Translations under genes and position numbers: made by a program
Notes under the pieces: model-generated
What the model was told of the DNA's origin: nothing
Seen by the model: only the letters and a program-made list of their open reading frames with translations
Database searches by the model: none
Shown here: in pieces, positions 1 to 5,738 of the stretch
How positions within the stretch are numbered: the first letter of the stretch is position 1
Layout of the letters: every line of letters starts with the position of its first letter
Source: an uncultured Clostridia bacterium
GTDB lineage: Bacteria; Bacillota; Clostridia; Christensenellales; Aristaeellaceae
Length of the DNA: 11,135 bases
Direction of reading: 5' to 3'
Assembly: GCA_946042585.1 (NCBI GenBank)
Contig: CAMGDO010000012.1
Coordinates: forward strand, 1-11,135

Positions 1-44
1 CACCTAAGCCTTCGTCGGCAGCGTCAGATGTGTATAAGAGACAG
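1..44. other. Illumina Nextera adapter left on the contig end (artefact)
   Basis: Bases 12-44 match the Nextera Read 1 transposase adapter, ending in the mosaic-end sequence AGATGTGTATAAGAGACAG (26-44). Bases 4-11, CTAAGCCT, match the Nextera i5 index known as S508, and bases 1-3 (CAC) match the end of the P5 flow-cell primer that precedes the index. The three parts are in the order a sequenced library molecule would have. Translation of the mosaic end from the ATG at 28 gives MCIRDR, a familiar false N-terminus in databases. This stretch is not genomic. The match rests on remembered adapter sequences. Confidence 0.97.
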
Positions 45-45
45 G

Positions 46-330
46 ATCTATATTACCCTGCCTTCCATCCTGCCCACCATCATCATCATGCTGATTCTGG
101 AGGCGGGCAAGGTGCTCAATGTGGGCTATGAAAAGGCTTATGCCATGCAGAACGACCTGAACCTGGCGGTATCCGAGGTGATTTCCACCTATGCGTACAA
201 GCAGGGTCTGGAGCAGCTGCAGTACGACTATTCGACAGCTATCGGTCTGTTCAATTCGGTGATCAGCTTTATCATGCTCGTTACCGTGAACACGATCTCA
301 AAGAAGCTGACGGATACGAGCCTGTGGTAA
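46..330 (+). CDS. Sugar ABC transporter permease, LplB/UgpA type (C-terminal fragment)
   Basis: This is the last 95 or so residues of a CUT1-family carbohydrate ABC importer permease; the rest lies beyond the contig end. The frame is open through the adapter, so the ATG at 28 is not a real start. The visible part begins in the EAA-loop exit (ITLPSILPTIIIMLIL), where family members have a conserved LP followed by a membrane helix. It then has the typical stretch with a GYEKAY motif, VISTYAYKQGL, and a last helix (roughly YSTAIGLFNSVISFIMLVTV) before a short cytoplasmic tail ending SLW. These features are characteristic of LplB/YteP-like permeases. The stop at 328-330 is followed 12 nt later by the partner permease, as expected for a heterodimeric importer. 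The binding protein and the amino half of this permease would be expected upstream. Confidence 0.93.
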   Translation: MYITLPSILPTIIIMLILEAGKVLNVGYEKAYAMQNDLNLAVSEVISTYAYKQGLEQLQYDYSTAIGLFNSVISFIMLVTVNTISKKLTDTSLW

Positions 331-342
331 GGAGGGCGCGCC

Positions 343-1275
343 ATGACAACGATTGCAAAACGGCATCCGGGGAAAAAGAATGCCAACCGGATTCAAATGG
401 GACGCGGAGATCGCGTTTTTCAGGGCGTCATCAATCTGCTGACGATTCTGATCGCGGTGGTTACGCTGTATCCCCTGATCTATGTATTCAGCGCATCCAT
501 TTCCAAGCCCATCAATATCATCAGCGGCAAGGTGTGGCTGTGGCCGGTGGATATCACCTTCAGCGCTTATGCCAGCGTGCTGCGCAGCAAGAATATTCTG
601 ACCGGCTATGCCAATACGCTGCTTTACGCGACTGCCGGCACAATGCTGAACATGGTGCTGACGGTGATGGCGGCCTATCCGCTGTCCATGCCCGATCTCA
701 AGTGCAAGGGCTTTATTACCATGATGATCACCTTTACCATGTTCTTTTCCGGCGGCATCATCCCGTCTTATCTGAATGTGAAGGAACTGGGGCTGCTCAA
801 CACCCGCTGGGCGGTGCTGCTGCCCGGTGCCATCAATGCCACCAATATGCTGATTCTGCGCAATTACTTCATTCATTCCGTGCCGGCCGAATTGCATGAG
901 GCTGCTGCTATTGACGGCTGCTCTCCGCTGCGCACGATGGTGCGCATTGTACTGCCGCTGAGCAAATCCATTCTCGTCGTTGTGACGCTCTATTATATGG
1001 TGGCGCACTGGAATTCCTATTTTGAAGCCATGATGTATCTGCAGAAGGCGCAGTCCAAGTGGCCCCTGCAGGTGTTCCTGCGCAATATCCTGATTATGTC
1101 CCAGATGGGAGATATGGCTGAGCAGGCAGGCGTGGATGATGTGAACACCCAGCTGATGTATGAGGCGCTCAAATATGCCATCATCATCGTGTCCGCCGTG
1201 CCGCTGCTGGTGATTTATCCGCTGGTGCAGCGCTTCTTTGAAAAGGGCATCATGATGGGCTCGCTGAAAGGATAA
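343..1275 (+). CDS. Sugar ABC transporter permease, LplC/UgpE type
   Basis: This is the second membrane subunit of the CUT1 importer, pairing with the preceding permease to form the channel for a sugar or sugar-like solute. The protein has 310 residues, close to the usual 280-310. Hydrophobic helices lie near residues 28-50, 93-114, 124-145, 158-174, 208-223 and 277-297, giving the usual six. The EAA loop that docks the ATPase is clear at 186-205: EAAAIDG at 186-192 and the closing LP at 204-205. The C-terminus, QRFFEKGIMMGSLKG, is the family's standard ending. GGAGG at 331-335 sits 7 nt before the ATG. The start is 12 nt after the previous stop, so the two are co-transcribed. No ATPase gene is in the window; such importers often borrow a shared MsmX-type ATPase encoded elsewhere. 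The substrate cannot be read from the permease. Confidence 0.96.
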   Translation: MTTIAKRHPGKKNANRIQMGRGDRVFQGVINLLTILIAVVTLYPLIYVFSASISKPINIISGKVWLWPVDITFSAYASVLRSKNILTGYANTLLYATAGTMLNMVLTVMAAYPLSMPDLKCKGFITMMITFTMFFSGGIIPSYLNVKELGLLNTRWAVLLPGAINATNMLILRNYFIHSVPAELHEAAAIDGCSPLRTMVRIVLPLSKSILVVVTLYYMVAHWNSYFEAMMYLQKAQSKWPLQVFLRNILIMSQMGDMAEQAGVDDVNTQLMYEALKYAIIIVSAVPLLVIYPLVQRFFEKGIMMGSLKG

Positions 1276-1278
1276 AAT

Positions 1279-2754
1279 ATGAAAAAACAGATCGTATGGA
1301 TCATGACCGATTCGACGCGCTTTGATATGGTGGGCTGCTATGGCTATCCAGATATGAAAACCCCGAATATCGACGCGCTGGCGGAGAGCGGCGTGCGCTT
1401 TGAGCATGCCTATACCACCCAGCCTGTGTGCGGACCGGCGCGCTCCTGTCTGTTTACCGGATTGTATCCCCATGAAAACGGTATGCTGGGCAACTGTATG
1501 CCCCTGGGAGCGGATATCAAAACCATCGGGCAGAGATTGTCGCGCGCGCAGATTCAGTGCGGCTATATCGGCAAATGGCATCTGGACGGCGGCGACTATT
1601 TCGGCTACGGCGTGTGTCCGGACGGCTGGAACCCGGACTACTGGTATGATATGAAGCGCTATCTGGATGAAATGGACAGCGACGAACAGCGCCTGCGTTC
1701 GCGTCTGGGAAAAACCGCCCTGACGGGCGAGGGCGTCAGCGCGGAGTTTACCTATGGTCACCGCGTGGCGGATCGGGCGCTGCGGTATATTGATGAGTTT
1801 GCCGCGGAGGATTTCCTGCTGGTGGTCTCCTTTGACGAGCCGCACGGCCCTTCGCTGTGTCCGCAGCCCTATGCCTCCATGTATGCGGACTATGCCATGC
1901 CCGATACCCCCGCCTATCATGACGATATGACGGACAAGCCCGTCTATCAGCGCCTGTGGCAGAAGACCGTCAATCCCGAAAAGGCGCGCAGACCGGCGCT
2001 GTTTCTGGGGTGCAATTCCTTTATCGACAGCGAAATCGGCCGCGTGATTGACCGGGTGCATGAAAAGCTGCCCGACGCGATGATTCTCTTCACCTCCGAT
2101 CATGGCGAGGCGCTGGGCGCGCACGGGCTCAATCACAAGGGCCCGCTGGTATACGACGAGGTGGCGCGCGTGCCGCTGGTGTTTGCGGGCGGCCCCTGCC
2201 TGAAGGGCGAGGTGTTCCGCCATGCGGTGTCGCATGCGTCGCTGCCGGCTACGGTGCTGGATTATATGGGGCTGGAAGTGCCGAAAAGCTTCACCGGCGA
2301 AAGCCTTGTGGAGCAGCTCAGCACGGGTGAAAAAGAGCAGGAGGGGCAGGCGTTCATCGAATTCAACCGCTACGAGCGCGATCACGACGGCTTTGGCGGG
2401 CTGCAGCTCATGCGCGGCGTGATTACGGACCGGTACCGTTTTGCCATGCATCTGGGCGACAGGGATGAATTGTATGATATTGAGCAGGATCCCTTCTCCA
2501 CGCGGAACCTGATTGATGACGCGCAGTATGCGGCGGTGCGGGACGCGCTGCACGACAGCGTGCTGCAATGGATGAACAAAACGCGCGATCCCCTGCGCGG
2601 CTATCAGTGGAAATGCCGTCCCTGGCGGCCGGCGTATGCGCCGGACTGGAATGTGGACGGGTGGACGCGGCAGTATGAAAACGAGCCGGGCGAAACGCGG
2701 CAGCTGGACTACCACACCGGCCTTCCCATGGTGGAAAGCAGCCGAAAGAAATAA
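1279..2754 (+). CDS. Sulfatase (type I, formylglycine-dependent, alkaline phosphatase superfamily)
   Basis: This predicted sulfate-ester hydrolase has 491 residues, a normal length. The sulfatase signature C-x-P-[SA]-R-x4-T-G is intact at 51-61 (CGPARSCLFTG); C51 would be converted to the catalytic formylglycine. Other family hallmarks are the N-terminal metal-binding strand IMTDSTRFD (8-16), GKWHLDGG (98-105; K99 and H101), the metal-binding SDHGEALG (273-280; D274, H275) and NHKG (285-288; K287). There is no signal peptide: the chain starts MKKQ and goes straight into the core strand, so the enzyme should be cytoplasmic and act on an imported substrate. The start lies 3 nt after the permease stop, with AAAGGA 6 nt upstream. 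Maturation in an anaerobe would need a radical-SAM anSME, not present here. Some relatives are phosphonate monoester hydrolases or phosphodiesterases, so a phosphodiester substrate cannot be excluded. Confidence 0.94.
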   Translation: MKKQIVWIMTDSTRFDMVGCYGYPDMKTPNIDALAESGVRFEHAYTTQPVCGPARSCLFTGLYPHENGMLGNCMPLGADIKTIGQRLSRAQIQCGYIGKWHLDGGDYFGYGVCPDGWNPDYWYDMKRYLDEMDSDEQRLRSRLGKTALTGEGVSAEFTYGHRVADRALRYIDEFAAEDFLLVVSFDEPHGPSLCPQPYASMYADYAMPDTPAYHDDMTDKPVYQRLWQKTVNPEKARRPALFLGCNSFIDSEIGRVIDRVHEKLPDAMILFTSDHGEALGAHGLNHKGPLVYDEVARVPLVFAGGPCLKGEVFRHAVSHASLPATVLDYMGLEVPKSFTGESLVEQLSTGEKEQEGQAFIEFNRYERDHDGFGGLQLMRGVITDRYRFAMHLGDRDELYDIEQDPFSTRNLIDDAQYAAVRDALHDSVLQWMNKTRDPLRGYQWKCRPWRPAYAPDWNVDGWTRQYENEPGETRQLDYHTGLPMVESSRKK

Positions 2755-2768
2755 GGAGAGATCAACCG

Positions 2769-3593
2769 ATGTTTGATTTGCGAGAAATGTGCAGTGACAA
2801 GGTGCTTGTGGCCGCTCACCGGGGCACATGGGCGGGCAATATCCCCTGCAATACGCTTATGTCCTATCGCGCTGCGCTGAGCGAGGGCGCCGACATTGTG
2901 GAACTGGATGTGTCCAGAAGCCTGGACGGCACGCTGTACTGCTTTCATCCCAAGATGGAGCCGGTATTTCTCAAATCCGAGAAGCTGATTGCCCAAATGC
3001 ATGACGACGAGGTGCGCGCCCTGCATCTGGCCAATGCGGAGGGCGCGGAGACGCAGTATTCTGTGCCGCTGTTTGACGAGGCGCTGGAGGAGCTCAAGGG
3101 CAAGTGCGTGATCAATATCGACAAGTTCCCCTTTTATCCTGAAGAGATCATCCGCGCGGTGCGCAGACACGATATGGCGGATCAGGCGCTGGTGAAGACG
3201 GATCAGGAAGAGAAGTGGTATCAGCTGATGGAGCAGCTGGCCCCCGATATTGCCTATATGACCTTTGCCCGCGATACCGACCGGGATTCGGAAATGCTTT
3301 CGTCGCGCGCGCTGCATTATCTGGGCGCTGAGGCGCTTTTCAAAACGCCGGAAAGCGAATTCAACACCCCTGAATATCACGAGCGGATGCACAGGCTGGG
3401 GCTTTTGACCTGGGCGAACGCCATCGTGTTTAATTACAAAACCGTTCATTCCGCCGGTCATACGGATGATCTGTATACCATGGGACGCCCCGACGAGGGC
3501 TGGGGACATCTGGCGGCGCTGGGCTACAATATGATTCAGACGGACTGGGCAGGCCCCTGTATCCGCTATCTGACGGAAAAGGGCTATCGCTGA
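2769..3593 (+). CDS. Glycerophosphodiester phosphodiesterase family protein (divergent active site)
   Basis: This GDPD-type TIM-barrel enzyme probably hydrolyses a phosphodiester such as a glycerophospho-sugar or glycerophospho-alcohol to glycerol-3-phosphate plus an alcohol. It has 274 residues, within the family range. Visible motifs are HRG (17-19), ExD in VELDV (45 and 47, metal ligands), H60 in CFHP, and the late strand MIQTDWAGPCI, equivalent to the usual DG-x-x-TD-x-P end of the barrel. Two positions are unusual: the normal PENT is PCNT at 26-29 (C27 for Glu), and the metal-binding EIK strand reads NIDKF (D118 for Glu). No signal peptide is present, so it is cytoplasmic. AAGGAGAG at 2753-2760 precedes the start, 14 nt after the sulfatase stop. 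It is the last gene of the operon before the terminator. The fold is well supported; the exact substrate is open. Confidence 0.87.
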   Translation: MFDLREMCSDKVLVAAHRGTWAGNIPCNTLMSYRAALSEGADIVELDVSRSLDGTLYCFHPKMEPVFLKSEKLIAQMHDDEVRALHLANAEGAETQYSVPLFDEALEELKGKCVINIDKFPFYPEEIIRAVRRHDMADQALVKTDQEEKWYQLMEQLAPDIAYMTFARDTDRDSEMLSSRALHYLGAEALFKTPESEFNTPEYHERMHRLGLLTWANAIVFNYKTVHSAGHTDDLYTMGRPDEGWGHLAALGYNMIQTDWAGPCIRYLTEKGYR

Positions 3594-3610
3594 GACGGCA
3601 AACAAACGCA

Positions 3611-3636
3611 AAAAACCGGCTTTTCAGCCGGTTTTT
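3611..3636. terminator. Bidirectional intrinsic terminator between convergent genes
   Basis: A perfect 10-bp stem, AAAAACCGGC (3611-3620) with GCCGGTTTTT (3627-3636), encloses a TTTTCA loop. Because the outer half of the stem is A-rich on one side and T-rich on the other, it ends in a U tract in both directions. It lies 17 nt after the phosphodiesterase stop and about 40 nt after the stop of the convergent oxidoreductase, so it can end both transcripts. Confidence 0.92.
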
Positions 3637-3677
3637 GTGTGTCCGGGGCTTCCGAAAAAACGGAACGGGGAGGGCGG

Positions 3678-4961
3678 TTATACCTCCACGATGCCGCCGC
3701 GGTCTCTCAGGCGCGCCCGCAGCTCGTTCACATCCACATCCGTCAGGGCGCAGCCGCTTTCCCTGCGCATGCCTGATGCGACGCCGGCAGCCTCGCCCAG
3801 CGCCATCACCGTGGCCTGCACGCGCAGCGTGGCCAGCACGGAGCGGTCGCAGGATACGCAGCGGCCTGCCGCCAGCAGGTTTGGATAGCCGGGGATGGCC
3901 ATGACGCCATAGGGAATGCCGCCGGGAACGGGCAGCTCGGCGAATTTCTGCTGGTTGTCGTTGTTTTTGTGGATATCCAGCGGATGCGAGCAGAAGGCCA
4001 CGGCGTCTTGGGCGCCGCCTGCAAGCACCTCCTGCCAGGTGAGGGTGTGCTGACCCACGATGCGCCGCGTTTCGCGCACGCCCGCGGTGACGGCGCTGGA
4101 TACGATGGCGCAGTGCGCAAACTCCGCAAAGCCCTTGCGCAGCAGCTCTACCAGACGGAAGGCGTCCTCGCGCATCTTGATTTCGGCGGCGGTGAGCTCT
4201 TCCCGGCGAATGGCGTTGCCAACGCCGCGGGTGATATTGACCGCCACGCAGCTGCCGTGCAGGACGGTATTGAACCATGGGCCGCCAAACTGCGGCACAT
4301 CCTCGCCGCGAGCGGCCAGATCGGCCAGATACTGGTGAATGACGGGATTGGCGGAACGCTTGGCGTCCACACCGTTGTGGTGGATATAGGGGCGCACCAG
4401 GTCGGTGGTCAGATCCACGCCCTCCAGCAGGAAGCACATGGACATGGGCTGCACCTCATCATCATCCGCCTGCATGGGCACGCCCGCCATATGGCAAAGG
4501 TCGCCATCGCCCGTGCAGTCAATGAAGGTGGCGGCGGAAAGTTCCTCGGCGCCGTTCTTGCTGAAGATCTGCACGCGGGCGATGTTTCCGTCCTCCACCG
4601 TGCAGCCTGTCACCGTGGCGTTGGTATACAGCGTTACGCCTGCTTCCAGCACCATGCGCTGCGCGACCAGCTTGTAGTATTCGGGATCAAAGGAGACATG
4701 GCCGCGGGGATATTCCACCTTGGCGGCGCCGAGCGCTTCCATGCGGGAGATAAACTCCCACGCGATGCCGCCCACCACGCGGGTGGCGCTGTTGTGGAAG
4801 CAGCCGCTGATGGGCACGACGTAGCCGCCCGAGGCTGCGCCGCCCAGGAAGGAAAAGCGCTCAATCAACGCGGTGCGGCAGCCGCTGCGCGCGCTGGCCA
4901 CTGCGGCCACCCAGCCGGATGGGCCGCCGCCGCATACGATGGTATCATATTGATGGGACAT
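3678..4961 (-). CDS. FAD-dependent oxidoreductase (FAD_oxidored / PF12831-like)
   Basis: This flavoprotein has 427 residues. The Rossmann FAD-binding motif is at the N-terminus: GxGxxG at 11-16 (GGGPSG) and the acidic ribose-binding E34 after the second strand (ALIE), then FLGGAASGG, typical of the family. Mid-protein IDCTGDGDLCHMAG is the conserved TGDGD motif. Later come VRETRRIVG and, near the C-terminus, IPYGVMAIPGYPNLLAAGRCV and LRVQATVMALGEAAGVASGM, the second FAD-contact region seen in this family. No signal peptide or membrane segment is seen. Relatives often sit beside carbohydrate-uptake genes, but no substrate is assured. The ATG at 4961 is preceded by GGAGGAGGAT (4968-4977 on the complement) and a consensus promoter. 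It is transcribed alone, towards the transporter operon. Joint function with that operon is only inference. Confidence 0.92.
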   Translation of the reverse strand: MSHQYDTIVCGGGPSGWVAAVASARSGCRTALIERFSFLGGAASGGYVVPISGCFHNSATRVVGGIAWEFISRMEALGAAKVEYPRGHVSFDPEYYKLVAQRMVLEAGVTLYTNATVTGCTVEDGNIARVQIFSKNGAEELSAATFIDCTGDGDLCHMAGVPMQADDDEVQPMSMCFLLEGVDLTTDLVRPYIHHNGVDAKRSANPVIHQYLADLAARGEDVPQFGGPWFNTVLHGSCVAVNITRGVGNAIRREELTAAEIKMREDAFRLVELLRKGFAEFAHCAIVSSAVTAGVRETRRIVGQHTLTWQEVLAGGAQDAVAFCSHPLDIHKNNDNQQKFAELPVPGGIPYGVMAIPGYPNLLAAGRCVSCDRSVLATLRVQATVMALGEAAGVASGMRRESGCALTDVDVNELRARLRDRGGIVEV

Positions 4962-4993
4962 GCTCTGATCCTCCTCCGGAGTGAGTTTTTTCT

Positions 4994-5022
4994 ATTATAG
5001 CATGGTGGTTATAACGTGTCAA
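4994..5022 (-). promoter_or_regulatory. Consensus sigma-A promoter for the FAD oxidoreductase
   Basis: On the minus strand TTGACA (5017-5022) is separated by exactly 17 bp from TATAAT (4994-4999); both hexamers match the housekeeping consensus at all six positions. The predicted start is near 4987, giving a short leader of about 25 nt that contains the GGAGGAGG ribosome binding site before the ATG at 4961. Confidence 0.93.
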
Positions 5023-5070
5023 ATTCCGGGCGCGTTTTTCGCCGCGCCGGGCGGAGGCGGATCAAGTGCG

Positions 5071-5105
5071 AAAAGCGCGCCATTGCTTTACTTTGCGCGC
5101 GTTTT
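5071..5105. repeat. Inverted repeat around the -35 region (possible operator)
   Basis: AAAAGCGCGC (5071-5080) and GCGCGCGTTTT (5095-5105) form an inverted repeat, with one extra G in the right arm and a 14-nt centre that contains the -35 hexamer of the downstream promoter. Its position would suit a repressor operator. GC-rich alternating sequence is common in this genome, so chance is a real alternative. Confidence 0.35.
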
Positions 5106-5115
5106 GCCGTATAAT
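5087..5115 (+). promoter_or_regulatory. Sigma-A-type promoter for the small membrane protein gene
   Basis: TATAAT at 5110-5115 is a perfect -10. TTTACT at 5087-5092, 17 bp upstream, is a moderate -35 (four of six positions). The start of transcription would be near 5122, leaving a leader of about 34 nt that contains GGAGG. This placement rules out a translation start at the in-frame ATG at 5066. Confidence 0.78.
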
Positions 5116-5155
5116 ATATGCGAAAAGGCTTTTGAGAAAGCGGAGGAAACAGACG

Positions 5156-5623
5156 ATGTACCAGCCGGAAGATTATCAGGAAAACCGCCATCAGCTGCGC
5201 GCGCGCCTGATGGGCGTTGGCATACCCGCTGCTGCTTTGCTGGTGATGACAGGCGTATCCTTTGGCCTGCGCTGGCCCGAATGGGCGACGACGCTCATGA
5301 GCTGCGCATTGTGCGTGCTTCTGATCTTTGGCTACAGCATGCTCATATCGCCCGTTATTGCCTACGGGCGGCATGTGAACCATGCGCTCAACGGCCGTAC
5401 GCGCAAGCTCACCGGCACATTTCAGCACATGGAGACGGCAGCGGTCGGCCGTGAGGGCGTGATGTTTTATCCCTTTGTGGTCAATGTGGGCAATCCCAGG
5501 GAGCCGGAGGACGACCGCCTCTTCTATATGGACGCCAATCTGCCGCGCCCGGACTGGCAGGAGGGCGAGATGCTGGAGATCACTTCGTATGACAACCGTG
5601 TGACAGCCTGGGCGCGCGTATAA
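5156..5623 (+). CDS. Conserved-looking small membrane protein, two predicted helices, unknown function
   Basis: I do not recognise this 155-residue protein. It has a charged cytoplasmic-looking N-terminus (1-18), hydrophobic helices at about 19-37 and 44-68 joined by a very short turn (LRWPEW), and a soluble C-terminal part (about 75-155) rich in predicted strands. That part ends EGEMLEITSYDNRVTAWARV, a pattern reminiscent of small beta-barrel or OB-like domains. No catalytic motif is evident. The start is set by the ATG at 5156, which has GGAGG at 5142-5146, 9 nt upstream, and lies after the promoter. An in-frame ATG at 5066 precedes the -10 box and is rejected. The gene has its own promoter, and the next gene also has one, so it is probably monocistronic. 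It is divergent from the FAD oxidoreductase. Confidence 0.85.
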   Translation: MYQPEDYQENRHQLRARLMGVGIPAAALLVMTGVSFGLRWPEWATTLMSCALCVLLIFGYSMLISPVIAYGRHVNHALNGRTRKLTGTFQHMETAAVGREGVMFYPFVVNVGNPREPEDDRLFYMDANLPRPDWQEGEMLEITSYDNRVTAWARV

Positions 5624-5650
5624 AACGGGCAGAGCACGGCGATGGAGCGG

Positions 5651-5682
5651 CGTGGGGAAAGATTCGTTCCCTGCGCCCTTTT
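5651..5682 (+). terminator. Possible weak terminator hairpin after the small membrane protein gene
   Basis: CGTGGGGAA (5651-5659) can pair with TTCCCTGCG (5667-5675) over nine positions, two of them G-U, around a 7-nt loop. Only a short T4 run (5679-5682) follows, after CCC. It lies 27 nt past the stop codon. The weak U tract makes efficient termination uncertain, and it abuts the promoter region of the next gene. Confidence 0.35.
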
Positions 5683-5707
5683 CGATTGTGCGTTTTTGCG
5701 CTATAAT
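5679..5707 (+). promoter_or_regulatory. Probable promoter for the YabM-like flippase gene
   Basis: TATAAT at 5702-5707 is a perfect -10, about 30 nt before the GTG start. The -35 region 17 bp upstream (TTTTCG, 5679-5684) is poor, so the -35 position is uncertain. The sequence just before the -10 (TGTGCGTTTTTGCGC) resembles that before the previous gene's -10 (TTGCGCGCGTTTTGCCG). Confidence 0.6.
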
Positions 5708-5738
5708 ATACTGAACGAAGCTGCTTGGAGGCAAAAGA

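Noticed and set aside
28..45. ATG at 28 as the start of the first permease
   Set aside because: The codons come from the sequencing adapter (MCIRDR). The true gene is truncated at the contig end.
298..2829. 843-codon open frame on the minus strand
   Set aside because: It is exactly in register with the permease and sulfatase codons. It stays open because TTA, CTA and TCA codons (antisense stops) are avoided in these GC-rich genes. The translation is low-complexity His/Arg/Gln-rich, and the plus-strand genes have clear family motifs.
3635..5000. Plus-strand open frames opposite the FAD oxidoreductase (for example 3969-5000)
   Set aside because: They have no family motifs and no suitable ribosome binding sites. 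The minus-strand gene has complete FAD motifs, a promoter and a strong ribosome binding site.
5066..5155. Upstream in-frame ATG as start of the small membrane protein
   Set aside because: It precedes the -10 box and lacks a ribosome binding site. ATG 5156 has GGAGG at the right distance, and the extra 30 residues are basic and not protein-like.
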